The notes below the pieces were generated by a model that was not told the DNA's origin, made no database searches, and was given only the letters and a program-made list of their open reading frames with translations. Below, piece by piece: positions 32,000-40,199 of a stretch of 64,000 bases of DNA. Numbering within the stretch: the first letter of the stretch is position 1; every line of letters begins with the position of its first letter. Source of the DNA: Tropicimonas sediminicola (GTDB lineage: Bacteria > Pseudomonadota > Alphaproteobacteria > Rhodobacterales > Rhodobacteraceae); assembly GCF_900188335.1 (NCBI RefSeq), contig NZ_FZOY01000010.1, positions 62,001 through 126,000 of the forward strand, given 5' to 3'. Position numbers and translations under genes: made by a program.

Positions 32000-33073
32000 A
32001 TGACCCTTCCCGACACGATGAAGGCCATGGTCCTGACTGGCCATGGCGGTCTCGACAAGCTGGAATGGCGCGAAGACGTTCCGGTGCCGCGCCCCGAGGC
32101 GGGCGAAGTGCTGATCCGCGTCGGCGCCTCGGCGGTGAACAATACCGACGTGAACACCCGTACCGGCTGGTATTCCAAGGCGGTGCGCGGCGATACCGGC
32201 TCGGCCGCGGCCGAGGGCTATGGCGCCGCCGCCGACGCCGATGGCGCCTGGTCCGGTGCGCTGAGTTTCCCGCGCATCCAGGGCGCCGATTGCTGTGGCG
32301 AGGTGGTCGCGGTCGGAGATGGCGTGGACTCCGCCCGGATCGGTGAGCGGGTGCTGGTGCGGCCGATGCACCACCCCCGTGGCGCGGAGTCCCCGGATGC
32401 ACTCGTGACCTTCGGCTCGGAGCGCGACGGCGGTTTCGCGGAATTCACCACGATCGACGACACACATGCCGTTCGGATCGACAGCCCGCTATCGGATCTC
32501 GAGCTTGCCTCCTTCCCGTGCGCCTTCTCGAACGCCGAGGGGATGATCCAGCGTGCCGCGCTCGGGTCCGAGCGAGTGCTGATCACCGGCGCCTCCGGCG
32601 GGGTCGGTTCGGCGGCGGTGCAACTCGCGAAGAGGCGCGGTGCGCATGTCACGGCCCTGACCAGCCCGGCGAAGGCGGCGGCGCTGACGGCGCTCGGCGC
32701 CGACGCCACGCTGGACCGCGACGCCACCCTGCCCCTTGACGCCTTCGAGGTCGTTCTCGACCTCGTGGGCGGGCCGCGCTGGCCGGCGCTGCTGGACACG
32801 CTTCGGCCCAACGGCCGCTATGTCACCTCCGGCGCCATCGCCGGTCCGATCGTCGAGCTCGACCTGCGCACGCTCTACCTCAAGGACCTGATGCTGATCG
32901 GCAGCACGCGTCAGGACAGCCGCGTCTTCACCGATCTCGTGGGCTACATCGAACGGGGCGAAATCCGGCCCGTCCTTGCGGAGACGTACCCGCTTCTGGA
33001 ATTGCGCGCAGCGCAGGAAGCGTTCCTCAGAAAATCCCACATGGGCAAGATCGGGATCGAGATCGGCCGGTAA
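32000..33073 (+). CDS. Medium-chain dehydrogenase/reductase (quinone-oxidoreductase-like)
   Basis: A 357-residue MDR-superfamily enzyme. The N-terminal GroES-like domain opens MKAMVLTGHGGLDKLEWRED; the NAD(P)-binding loop is ITGASGGVGSAAVQLAKRRG (about residues 194-213). The N-terminal region around PRIQGADCCGEVVAVG resembles zinc-type members, but the complete structural zinc cysteine set is absent, which fits a QOR-like enzyme reducing quinones or alkenals. The start at 32000 has an excellent AGGAGGT site. It diverges from the TetR gene, whose operators cover the promoter, so induction by a reactive substrate is likely. Confidence 0.87.
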   Translation: MTLPDTMKAMVLTGHGGLDKLEWREDVPVPRPEAGEVLIRVGASAVNNTDVNTRTGWYSKAVRGDTGSAAAEGYGAAADADGAWSGALSFPRIQGADCCGEVVAVGDGVDSARIGERVLVRPMHHPRGAESPDALVTFGSERDGGFAEFTTIDDTHAVRIDSPLSDLELASFPCAFSNAEGMIQRAALGSERVLITGASGGVGSAAVQLAKRRGAHVTALTSPAKAAALTALGADATLDRDATLPLDAFEVVLDLVGGPRWPALLDTLRPNGRYVTSGAIAGPIVELDLRTLYLKDLMLIGSTRQDSRVFTDLVGYIERGEIRPVLAETYPLLELRAAQEAFLRKSHMGKIGIEIGR

Positions 33074-33132
33074 GCGCCCTCCCATGGGCGCAGCAGGTGC
33101 GGGATGTCGCATTGCGTGCAGTTGCGCATATG

Positions 33133-33151
33133 TTAAAGTATACGCAAATGA
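33133..33151. promoter_or_regulatory. Candidate GntR operator A upstream of the hydroxyacid dehydrogenase
   Basis: On the minus strand this reads TCATTTGCGTAT, three variable bases, then TTAA. The identical 12-bp word and equally spaced TTAA occur at 43558-43576. On the plus strand it lies inside a wider imperfect inverted repeat, TGCG at 33123-33126 and CGCA at 33143-33146. It is 25 bp before the ATG at 33176. Confidence 0.55.
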
Positions 33152-33175
33152 CGTCCCGTTTGGAGGGAATGAGCA

Positions 33176-34147
33176 ATGACGGACAAGAAGATCGTCTTTC
33201 TCGACGCGGACACTCTGTCCAGGGACGTGGTTCTGCGATCTCCGGACTTCGCGCACGAGTGGACGAACCACCCCGCAACGCGGCCTGCCGAGGTGGTCTC
33301 GCGGTTGGCCGGGGCCGAGATCGCGGTCACGAACAAGGTCAGGCTCGACCGGCAACACCTTCATCAGCTGCCCGCATTGCGGCTGGTCGCGGTCGCGGCG
33401 ACCGGAACCGATTGCGTGGACAAGGCCGCCTGCGCCGAGCTGGGGATCACGGTGGTCAACATCAGGGACTACGCCGGGATCACCGTTCCGGAGCACGTCT
33501 TCTCGCTCGTTCTCGCGTTGCGCCGAAACCTGGTGGCCTATCGAGACGATGTGCGCGCCGGGCGTTGGCAGGAGGCGGGGCAATTCTGCTTCCACGATCA
33601 CCCGATCAGGGACCTTGCCGGTTCGACCATCGGGATCATCGGCGAAGGCGCGCTCGGCCAGGGTGTCGCCGCCTTGGCGCGGGCCTTCGGGATGCAGGTC
33701 ATGTTCGCCGCGCACAAGGGTGTCGACGGGCTCGGGCCGCTCTACACGCCCTGGGATGACGTGCTGGCCGGGGCCGACGTGCTGTCGCTGCACTGCCCGC
33801 TGATCCCGGCGACCGAGGGGCTCCTCGGCCTGGTCGAGTTCGAGGCGATGCGGCGCAGGCCGCTGATCATCAACACAGCCCGCGGACCGCTCATTCGGGA
33901 TGAAGATCTCGAAATCGCCCTCGACCGGGGGTTGGTGGGCGGCGCGGGGCTCGACGTGACCATGCCGGAACCGCCGGCGAAGGACAGTGCCTTCATGCGG
34001 CTCGCGCGGCGTCCCGACACCATCGTCACGCCGCATATCGCCTGGGCGAGCGTCGAGGCGCAGCAAACGCTCGCCGATCAGCTCGTGGATCTCATCGAGG
34101 CCTACGCGGCGGGCGCACCACGCAATGTGGTCAGCGGAGAATTCTGA
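33176..34147 (+). CDS. D-2-hydroxyacid dehydrogenase (glycerate/hydroxypyruvate-reductase-like)
   Basis: A 323-residue member of the D-isomer-specific family. The nucleotide loop is IGIIGEGALGQGVAALARAF (about 149-168). The catalytic Arg is in NTARGPLIRDEDLEIAL, Glu in VTMPEPPAKDSAF and His in TPHIAWASVEAQQ, the last resembling glycerate dehydrogenases and GhrB-like enzymes. It is the first gene of a plus-strand unit with the TIM-barrel protein and transketolase, under the same putative operator as the TTT operon. In this setting it could oxidise C2 of a tetronate (inference) or reduce hydroxypyruvate/tartronate semialdehyde-type compounds (family knowledge). Confidence 0.87.
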   Translation: MTDKKIVFLDADTLSRDVVLRSPDFAHEWTNHPATRPAEVVSRLAGAEIAVTNKVRLDRQHLHQLPALRLVAVAATGTDCVDKAACAELGITVVNIRDYAGITVPEHVFSLVLALRRNLVAYRDDVRAGRWQEAGQFCFHDHPIRDLAGSTIGIIGEGALGQGVAALARAFGMQVMFAAHKGVDGLGPLYTPWDDVLAGADVLSLHCPLIPATEGLLGLVEFEAMRRRPLIINTARGPLIRDEDLEIALDRGLVGGAGLDVTMPEPPAKDSAFMRLARRPDTIVTPHIAWASVEAQQTLADQLVDLIEAYAAGAPRNVVSGEF

Positions 34148-34175
34148 ACGATTTCAGGGAACACGAGGTAGCCCC

Positions 34176-35129
34176 ATGCTCAAGCTCTCGATCATCACGC
34201 TCTTTCTTGGACAGACGAAGAACCGGTTCCTCGTCTATCAGGACCCGGCGGACACGCCGACCCACCTGGATCGCGCAGGTGCAGCGGAAGGCATCGGTGC
34301 GGTTGAACTTCGCTACCCGGCCGACACCGCGGACATACCGGCCACCAAGGAAGCCCTGAAGCGCAACAACCTCGCGGTGTCCGCGATCAACTTCGCCTCC
34401 GTCCGCAACGACCGCTGGTTGCGTGGCGCGTGGACGGCAGAAGACCCGGCCGACCGGCAAGCTGCCGTCGATGACGCCAAGCGGGCGATGGATCTCGCCG
34501 CGGAACTCGGGGCCTCGCGGCTGCACAATTGTCCGCTGAACGAGGGCTTCGACTACCCGTTCGAACTCGACCCGATCGCCGCGCTTGATTACTCCGCCGA
34601 GTGTTTCGAGAAGATCTGCGCCCATAACCGGGACATCAACGTCTGCATCGAATACAAGATCAACGAACCCCGCGTGCGCTGCCAGATCGGCAGTGCCGGC
34701 GAGCTGATCGCCTTTGCCGACATCGTCGGCGCGCGGAATCTCGGCGCGACGCTGGACGCCGGGCATTGCTTCCTCGCCGGCGAGAACCCGGCCGCCACGG
34801 CCGCGTTGCTGCACAAGTGCAACCGGCTCTTCTACGTCCATATCAACGACAACGACACCCGCGGCGACTGGGACGTTCTGCCGGGCACCTGGCACACCTG
34901 GGAATTCGTCGAACTCTTCTACACGCTGGAGCGGCTCGGCTACGACGACTGGATCGCCTTCGACATCGTCTGCAAGGAGCACGACGCGACGCCCGTCTTC
35001 ACCGACGCCGCCGCGATCGCCAACAAGCTCAAGGAGCTTTCCACCCGCATAGACAAGGACGACATGGCCGCCCGCTACAAGCGCCGCCACCCGACCTCGA
35101 CAATGCGCATGCTCAACGATCTGCTCTGA
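34176..35129 (+). CDS. TIM-barrel sugar isomerase/epimerase-like protein (AP-endonuclease-2 fold)
   Basis: A 317-residue xylose-isomerase-like TIM barrel (PF01261 fold). Metal-ligand positions of the fold are visible: Glu in VCIEYKINEPR, Asp/His in ATLDAGHCFLAG, His/Asp in FYVHINDNDTRGDW, and Asp/Glu in WIAFDIVCKEHD. Members isomerise sugars, hydroxypyruvate (Hyi/OtnI) or dehydrated inositols, and some may be decarboxylases. The start ATG 34176 (MLKLSIITLF) is 28 bp after the dehydrogenase. It is longer than OtnI (about 260), so an OtnI role is only a hypothesis. The neighbouring transketolase follows 11 bp later. Confidence 0.85.
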   Translation: MLKLSIITLFLGQTKNRFLVYQDPADTPTHLDRAGAAEGIGAVELRYPADTADIPATKEALKRNNLAVSAINFASVRNDRWLRGAWTAEDPADRQAAVDDAKRAMDLAAELGASRLHNCPLNEGFDYPFELDPIAALDYSAECFEKICAHNRDINVCIEYKINEPRVRCQIGSAGELIAFADIVGARNLGATLDAGHCFLAGENPAATAALLHKCNRLFYVHINDNDTRGDWDVLPGTWHTWEFVELFYTLERLGYDDWIAFDIVCKEHDATPVFTDAAAIANKLKELSTRIDKDDMAARYKRRHPTSTMRMLNDLL

Positions 35130-35140
35130 AAGGAACCACG

Positions 35141-37147
35141 ATGGCTGATCTATCCCGTATGGCCGATGCGATCCGGTTCCTGTCGATCGACACGTTCCTC
35201 AAGATCGGCGACGGCCACCCCGGCACGCCCCTCGGCGCCGCCGATATCGTGACCACGCTCTACAACCGCCACCTCAAGTTCGACGCCTCCGACCCGACCT
35301 GGCCCGACCGCGACCGCTTCGTGCAGTCGAACGGGCACGGCTCGATGCTGATCTACGCGGCCAACCACCTGGCCGGATTCGACAAGATCTCCATCGAGGA
35401 GATCAAGCGGTTTCGCGAACTCGGATCGCATTGCCCCGGGCACCCGGAATACGACCCTGAGGCCGGGATCGAGACCACCACCGGCCCGCTCGGTCAGGGC
35501 ATCGCCAATGCGGTCGGCATGGCGGTGGCGGAGGAAAAGCTGCGAGCCCGGTTCGGGCCGGACCTCTGCAACCATTACATCTATGCGCTGACCGGCGACG
35601 GCTGCCTGATGGAAGGCATCAGCCAGGAGGTGATCGAACTGGCCGGACACCTGAAGCTCGGGCACCTGATCTTCCTGTTCGACAGCAACCACATCACAGA
35701 TGACGGCGAGACATGCCAGGCGATCACCGAGGATCAGGCCGCCCGCTTCCGGGTGGCCGGCTGGCACACGGTGGAATGCGACGGACACGACCCCGCGTCC
35801 ATCGACGCGGCGATCCTGCTGGCAAAGGCCGACCCGCGGCCGTCCTTCGTGACCTGCCACACGGTGATCGGCAAGGGCGTGCCGCGGATTGCCGGCGACC
35901 GGGCCGCGCATGGCGGCAAGCTGGTCCCGCAGGACGCGATCGACGCTCGCGAGGCGCTCGGCTGGAGCCATGAGCCGCATGTCGTTCCCGACGACCTCCT
36001 GCTCGCCTGGCGCGCAGGCGGCACCCGTGGACGGGCCGAGCGGCTGGCCTGGCAGGACCGGCTGGACGCCTCGGAAGCCGAGGTGAAGGCGGAGTTCCAG
36101 CGCCTCACCGCGAGCAAGCTGCCGGATGGCTGGCGCGCGCCGCTCATACACCGCAAGGCGCAGTACGCGGCCGAGCGCCCGAACCAGCCGACGGTCGCGA
36201 GCTCCGGCGAGATCCTCGATGTCCTCAGCGACGCCATCCCCGAGCTCATGAGCGGCGCGCCGGACCTGGAAGCGGCGACCAAGCACAAGCGGCGGCTGGC
36301 GCCGTTCACGGCCCAAGATCGCTCCGGGCGGTATCTGCACTACGGCGTCCGCGAATTCGCCATGGGCGCGATGATGAACGGGATGGCCGCCCATCGCGGG
36401 GTGCAGCCCTTCGGCATCACCTTCCTTGTCTTCTCCGACTACGAGCGCCATGCCATCCGCATGGCCGCGATGATGGGCCTGCCGGTGATCTTCGGCTTCA
36501 GCCACGATTCCATCGGCATCGGACGGAACGGTCCGACCCACCAGCCGGTGGAGTATCTTGCCAGCCTGCGCGCCATGCCCAACCTGAACGTGTTCCGCCC
36601 GGCGGACAGCGTCGAACTGGCCGAATGCTGGGAATTGGCGCTGGAACGGCGCAACGGCCCGAGCGCGGTGATCTGTACGCGGCAGGCGGTGCCGACGGTG
36701 CGCGGCGACGGCACGGCGGAGAACCGCGCCGCTCGCGGGGCCTATGTCATCGCGCCCGCCAGCGGCGCGCGTCAGGCCACGCTCTTCGCCACCGGCTCCG
36801 AGGTCCAGATCGCGCTCGACGCACGAAAGACGCTCGAAGCCCGCGGCATCCCGACCGCCGTTGTCTCCGTCCCCTGCTGGGAGCTGTTCGCGGCACAGGA
36901 CAAGGGCTACCGGGACGAGATCATCGGCCGAGCCACGGTGCGGGTGGCGATCGAGGCGGCTGCGAGCCTGGGCTGGGAACGCTTCATCGGCGAAGATGGC
37001 GCCTTCATCGGCATGAGCAGCTTCGGCGCCTCGGCTCCCGAGGACGAGCTCTTCGCGCATTTCGGCATCACGGCAGACCGTGCCGTCTCCGCCGTACTAG
37101 AACGGCTGGATGCGAAGGAAGAAAAACGCGTGCCGGAGACCGTCTGA
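35141..37147 (+). CDS. Transketolase, full-length single chain
   Basis: A thiamine-diphosphate enzyme of 668 residues moving two-carbon ketol units. The ThDP-binding GDG...E motif is TGDGCLMEGISQEV, the N-terminal GDGHPGTPLGAADIVTTLYN is conserved, and the pyrimidine domain shows HYGVREFAMGAMMNGMAAH plus FSHDSIGIGRNGPTHQPVE. C-terminal transketolase domain is present (ATLFATGSEVQIALDARKTL). Its operon position, after an isomerase-like protein rather than with pentose-cycle genes, suggests a dedicated catabolic role, for example splitting a ketose phosphate. The start ATG at 35141 is preceded by AAAGGAACC. A strong terminator follows. Confidence 0.93.
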   Translation: MADLSRMADAIRFLSIDTFLKIGDGHPGTPLGAADIVTTLYNRHLKFDASDPTWPDRDRFVQSNGHGSMLIYAANHLAGFDKISIEEIKRFRELGSHCPGHPEYDPEAGIETTTGPLGQGIANAVGMAVAEEKLRARFGPDLCNHYIYALTGDGCLMEGISQEVIELAGHLKLGHLIFLFDSNHITDDGETCQAITEDQAARFRVAGWHTVECDGHDPASIDAAILLAKADPRPSFVTCHTVIGKGVPRIAGDRAAHGGKLVPQDAIDAREALGWSHEPHVVPDDLLLAWRAGGTRGRAERLAWQDRLDASEAEVKAEFQRLTASKLPDGWRAPLIHRKAQYAAERPNQPTVASSGEILDVLSDAIPELMSGAPDLEAATKHKRRLAPFTAQDRSGRYLHYGVREFAMGAMMNGMAAHRGVQPFGITFLVFSDYERHAIRMAAMMGLPVIFGFSHDSIGIGRNGPTHQPVEYLASLRAMPNLNVFRPADSVELAECWELALERRNGPSAVICTRQAVPTVRGDGTAENRAARGAYVIAPASGARQATLFATGSEVQIALDARKTLEARGIPTAVVSVPCWELFAAQDKGYRDEIIGRATVRVAIEAAASLGWERFIGEDGAFIGMSSFGASAPEDELFAHFGITADRAVSAVLERLDAKEEKRVPETV

Positions 37148-37166
37148 CAGTGCGGTGACAAGGTGG

Positions 37167-37204
37167 AAAGGCCGGGTGGCGAGAACCGCCCGGCCTTTCT
37201 TCTT
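37167..37204. terminator. Bidirectional rho-independent terminator
   Basis: Arms AAAGGCCGGGTGG (37167-37179) and CCGCCCGGCCTTT (37186-37198) pair over 13 positions with one T-G wobble around a CGAGAA loop. The right arm continues CTTCTT, giving a pyrimidine-rich tail for the transketolase operon; the left arm is rich in A on the other strand, serving the convergent otnC operon. Confidence 0.85.
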
Positions 37205-37241
37205 GCCTGTACTGCACTCGAAAATGGAATTCGGGGTCCGC

Positions 37242-37889
37242 TCAGTCCCAGTCGACGTCGAACTTCGTGACGAGTTGGCGCACCTGCTCCGGGTTGAGCA
37301 TCTTCGGCTGCAGGCCTCGGGTCAGAAGCGCCAGCTTCGCCGTCTCCTCCAACTCCTCCATCGCGTATGCCGCCGCCCAGAGATCCTTGCCCGCGACGAC
37401 GGGGCCATGATTGGCCAGCAGCACCGCTGATCGCCGCCCCGCGAGCCCGCGTACGGCATCGCCCATCGCCGGGTCGCCGGGCAGGAAGAACGGCAGGAGT
37501 TGCACCTTGCCGAGGCGCATGATGCCGTAGGCGGTCAGCGGGGGCAGGACGTTGTCGGGGTCGGTGTCAGGCAGCATCGACAGGGCCACCGAATGCGTGG
37601 AATGCAGATGCACCACCGCGCCGGTCCCGGCCCGGGTGTCGTAGAAGGCCGCGTGCAGCGGCACCTCCTTGGTGGGCGCGTCGCCCGACAGCAGCCGGCC
37701 GTCCTGCGCGATGTGGCTGATCCGGGCCGGGTCCAGGAACCCCATGGAATGGCCGGTCGGCGTGACCAGCACGGTGCCGTCCGAGAGCCGGGCCGAGATG
37801 TTGCCCGACGCCCCCGACGTCAGCCCGCGATCGAAGATCGATTTCGCGATCCGGCAGATGTCCTCGCGCAGTTGCGTCGCCTCGGTCAT
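37242..37889 (-). CDS. otnC: 3-oxo-tetronate 4-phosphate decarboxylase OtnC (class II aldolase family)
   Basis: OtnC decarboxylates 3-oxo-tetronate 4-phosphate to dihydroxyacetone phosphate. The 215-residue protein has the class II aldolase/adducin zinc ligands His94 and His96 in VVHLHSTHS and His161 in LLANHGPVV, with Glu75 in TKEVPLHAA; SGASGNISARLSDG at about 25-38 is the phosphate loop. It is the last gene of the seven-gene TTT operon and overlaps the otnK stop (ATGA). The pair otnK-otnC is a hallmark of tetronate catabolism. Confidence 0.9.
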   Translation of the reverse strand: MTEATQLREDICRIAKSIFDRGLTSGASGNISARLSDGTVLVTPTGHSMGFLDPARISHIAQDGRLLSGDAPTKEVPLHAAFYDTRAGTGAVVHLHSTHSVALSMLPDTDPDNVLPPLTAYGIMRLGKVQLLPFFLPGDPAMGDAVRGLAGRRSAVLLANHGPVVAGKDLWAAAYAMEELEETAKLALLTRGLQPKMLNPEQVRQLVTKFDVDWD

Positions 37890-39118
37890 GAACTGGCCGC
37901 CATGAGGTCGAGCGCGCGGGAAAAGAAATCCGGGCCGCCGAAATTGCCCGACTTGAGCGCCAGCGCCCGGGCCGGTTGCCCGGGAAGCCGCATCAGCGGC
38001 ACGCCGGGTGCGATCCGCGGCCCGATCTCCAGCACTTGCGGTCCGAGCGCAGCCACCACCGCGCCCGAGGTCTCGCCGCCGGCCACCACGATCCGACTCG
38101 TCCCCCGTGCCACCAGCGCCTGTGCCAGCCGGGCGAAGACGGCTTCGATGGCCTCGGCGACACGCTCCTGCCCGAGCGCACGCTGCGCGGCACGCACCTC
38201 GTCCGGATCGGCCGAGGAGAACAGCAGCGGTGGCGTGGTCTGTGCCACCGCCCAATCCGCGAGCGCGTCGATATCGACTTCCCCCGCGACGGCCGCCTCG
38301 GCCTCGATCTGCAGCGACGGCGCCTGGGCCGCGTAGGTTTCCACCTGCCCTCGGGTGGCGATGCTGCAGGAGCCCGACAGCACGATGCCGGGGCCGTCCA
38401 CCGGCTCCCAGGACGGCGCAGCGGGGCGGGCGCCGAAGTTCGACGGCAGCCCGATCGCGATGCCCGACCCGCCGCAGAGCAGCCGCCTGTTCCGCGCCGC
38501 CTGCCCGATGACACGCAGGTCTTCGTCCCGCACGGCATCCACGATGACCATTGCCCGCGCTTCGGGGATCGCCGCCTGGATCGCCGCCGCCCCTTGCCAG
38601 ACGGACAATGCCGGGACATGCGCAATGTCCCAGCCTGTCTGGGCCGCCAGCACCCGGCGAAGGTCGGGATCGGTCATCGGTGTCAGCGGGTGGTTCTGCA
38701 TGCCGCTCTCGCTGAGCAATCTGTCCGCCACGAAAAGGTGCCCCTGGTAGACGCTGCGGCCGTTTTCGGGGAACGCCGGGCAGACGAGCACCTGGTCCTC
38801 GCCGATCCGCTCCGCCAGCGCCTCGAGCACGGGGCCGATGTTGCCGTGCGGGGTGCTGTCGAAGGTCGAGCAGACCTTGAGCACGATCTGCTGCGCGCCT
38901 TGCGCCAGCAGCCAGTCGCAGGCGGCGACGGACTGGGCCACGGCCTCCGCGACCGGCGCGGTGCGCGACTTGAGCGCGATCACCCCCGCGTCGAGAGCGG
39001 CCTCGGCCGGCACGTCGGGCACACCGATGAACTGCGACACCCGGAACCCGCCTTCGGCGAGGGTCAGGCCGATGTCGGACGCCCCGGTGAAATCGTCTGC
39101 GACAACGCCGATCTTCAC
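37886..39118 (-). CDS. otnK: 3-oxo-tetronate kinase OtnK (four-carbon acid sugar kinase family)
   Basis: A 410-residue kinase of the DUF1537/four-carbon acid sugar kinase family, phosphorylating the 4-hydroxyl of 3-oxo-tetronate. The N-terminal signature KIGVVADDFTGASDIGLTLA and the C-terminal nucleotide-binding VVAGGETSGAVVAALGPQVL are conserved, with FGGPDFFSRAL near the end. The GTG start at 39118 overlaps the metallo-hydrolase stop (GTGA), and its stop overlaps otnC (ATGA). Related kinases of this family (for example 3-oxo-isoapionate kinase) act on branched homologues, so sequence alone does not fix the chain length of the substrate. Confidence 0.9.
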   Translation of the reverse strand: MKIGVVADDFTGASDIGLTLAEGGFRVSQFIGVPDVPAEAALDAGVIALKSRTAPVAEAVAQSVAACDWLLAQGAQQIVLKVCSTFDSTPHGNIGPVLEALAERIGEDQVLVCPAFPENGRSVYQGHLFVADRLLSESGMQNHPLTPMTDPDLRRVLAAQTGWDIAHVPALSVWQGAAAIQAAIPEARAMVIVDAVRDEDLRVIGQAARNRRLLCGGSGIAIGLPSNFGARPAAPSWEPVDGPGIVLSGSCSIATRGQVETYAAQAPSLQIEAEAAVAGEVDIDALADWAVAQTTPPLLFSSADPDEVRAAQRALGQERVAEAIEAVFARLAQALVARGTSRIVVAGGETSGAVVAALGPQVLEIGPRIAPGVPLMRLPGQPARALALKSGNFGGPDFFSRALDLMAASS

Positions 39119-39912
39119 AGCGGGTTCTCCCTGGTGGGGCCGTGGTCGAGGCGAAAGACGTGTTCCGCCCCCTCTGCCGGAAACAGGCTGCGCACCAGCG
39201 GATCGTGGCCGGGAACGATCAGTTCCTTGCGGCTGGCGAGCGTTTCGAGCCGCGTGAAGCCATCGAGCATGTCCTCGAGATCGACCACGATCGGAAATGG
39301 TTTGCGCAGCCACAGGTTCTCGTAGAAATGCGTGGCGTCCGAGGCCAGCACCAGCCATCCGGCGGCGGTGCGCACGCGCACGGCCTGCAGACCCCGGCTG
39401 TGACCGCCGATCCGGTGCACGGTCACGCCGTCCGCGATCTCGGCATCGCCGTCGTGAAAGATCACCTTGCCGCTGTAGAGCCGCCGGATGGCTTCGCAGA
39501 CATGTCCGGCGGTGAAGGGCATGCGCAGGGTGTCGTGGCACATGCAGGGGCCGGTGGCATAGGCCATTTCGGCGGCCTGCATGTGCAGGGTTGCATCGGG
39601 GAAGAGATGCAACCCGCCCGCGTGATCGTAGTGCAGATGTGTCACGATGATCCTGCGGATAGCGTCCGGCGAGATGCCGAGCGGTGCGAGCGCGACGACC
39701 GGGTCCAGCCGGATCGGGCGGTCCCGCGCCGCGGCCTCCTCGCTCTCGTAGCCGGTATCGACCAGGATGGTCTCCTCGCCCCGCCGCAGCACCCACATGA
39801 AATAGTCCATGGCATGGGGAGCGTCATGGTTGTCGTCGAAGATGAAGCTGTCGCCCCGGATGCGCGCATTCCGGTCGGCATACTTGATCGCATGGACTTC
39901 CCAAACGCTCAT
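39115..39912 (-). CDS. Metallo-beta-lactamase-fold hydrolase (lactonase-like)
   Basis: A 265-residue MBL-fold enzyme related to quorum-quenching N-acyl-homoserine lactonases. The zinc motif THLHYDHAGG carries His92, His94, Asp96 and His97; further ligands are His in GGHSRGLQAV, Asp in LASDATHFYEN and His in IVPGHDP. It has no signal peptide. In the middle of an operon with a TTT importer and otnK/otnC, hydrolysis of a sugar-acid lactone is a more natural role than quorum quenching, but this is inference. It overlaps the ABM gene by ATGA and otnK by GTGA. Confidence 0.87.
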   Translation of the reverse strand: MSVWEVHAIKYADRNARIRGDSFIFDDNHDAPHAMDYFMWVLRRGEETILVDTGYESEEAAARDRPIRLDPVVALAPLGISPDAIRRIIVTHLHYDHAGGLHLFPDATLHMQAAEMAYATGPCMCHDTLRMPFTAGHVCEAIRRLYSGKVIFHDGDAEIADGVTVHRIGGHSRGLQAVRVRTAAGWLVLASDATHFYENLWLRKPFPIVVDLEDMLDGFTRLETLASRKELIVPGHDPLVRSLFPAEGAEHVFRLDHGPTRENPL

Positions 39913-40199
39913 CCTTGCACCTCCGTGAAGGTCTCAACCTGTTTGGAGGCTATCATCTCGGCGGTGACCCGGTCGAACTGCTTGAAATGGTCGCTCGACA
40001 AATGTGCGTCGAAGGCCGCGGCGGAATCGTAGACCTCGAAGAGGAATACAGCCTCCGGCCGCTCCGGATTGGTGTAGACATCGAACTGCCGGCATCCGGG
40101 CTCCGACGAGAGCGAGGCCCGGGCGTTCTGGAGCATGAGCGGCAGGAAGGCGTCGACCTGGCCGGCGTTCACCTCGATGGAGACAGTCACGACGAACAT
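39909..40199 (-). CDS. Antibiotic-biosynthesis-monooxygenase (ABM) fold protein, LsrG-like
   Basis: A 96-residue dimeric alpha-beta barrel protein. The pattern FVVTVSIEVNAGQVDAFLPL, SSEPGCRQFDVYTNPERPEA and FLFEVYDSAAAFDAHLSSDH, where most residues are typical of the ABM/YgiN/LsrG group, is clear. The group includes quinol monooxygenases and LsrG, which isomerises a phosphorylated ketose derivative; an isomerase role for 2-oxo/3-oxo tetronate is therefore worth testing. It is overlapped at both ends (ATGA) by tctA and the MBL gene, so it is firmly part of the pathway. Confidence 0.82.
   Translation of the reverse strand: MFVVTVSIEVNAGQVDAFLPLMLQNARASLSSEPGCRQFDVYTNPERPEAVFLFEVYDSAAAFDAHLSSDHFKQFDRVTAEMIASKQVETFTEVQG

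Noticed and set aside
39115-39912. Quorum-quenching AHL lactonase
   Set aside because: Zinc motif fits, but no luxI/luxR context and it is embedded in a TTT-OtnK-OtnC operon; a sugar-acid lactone is likelier.
39909-40199. Naming the ABM protein a quinol monooxygenase
   Set aside because: The fold is shared with isomerases such as LsrG and the operon is a sugar-acid one; the family name alone is not evidence of activity.
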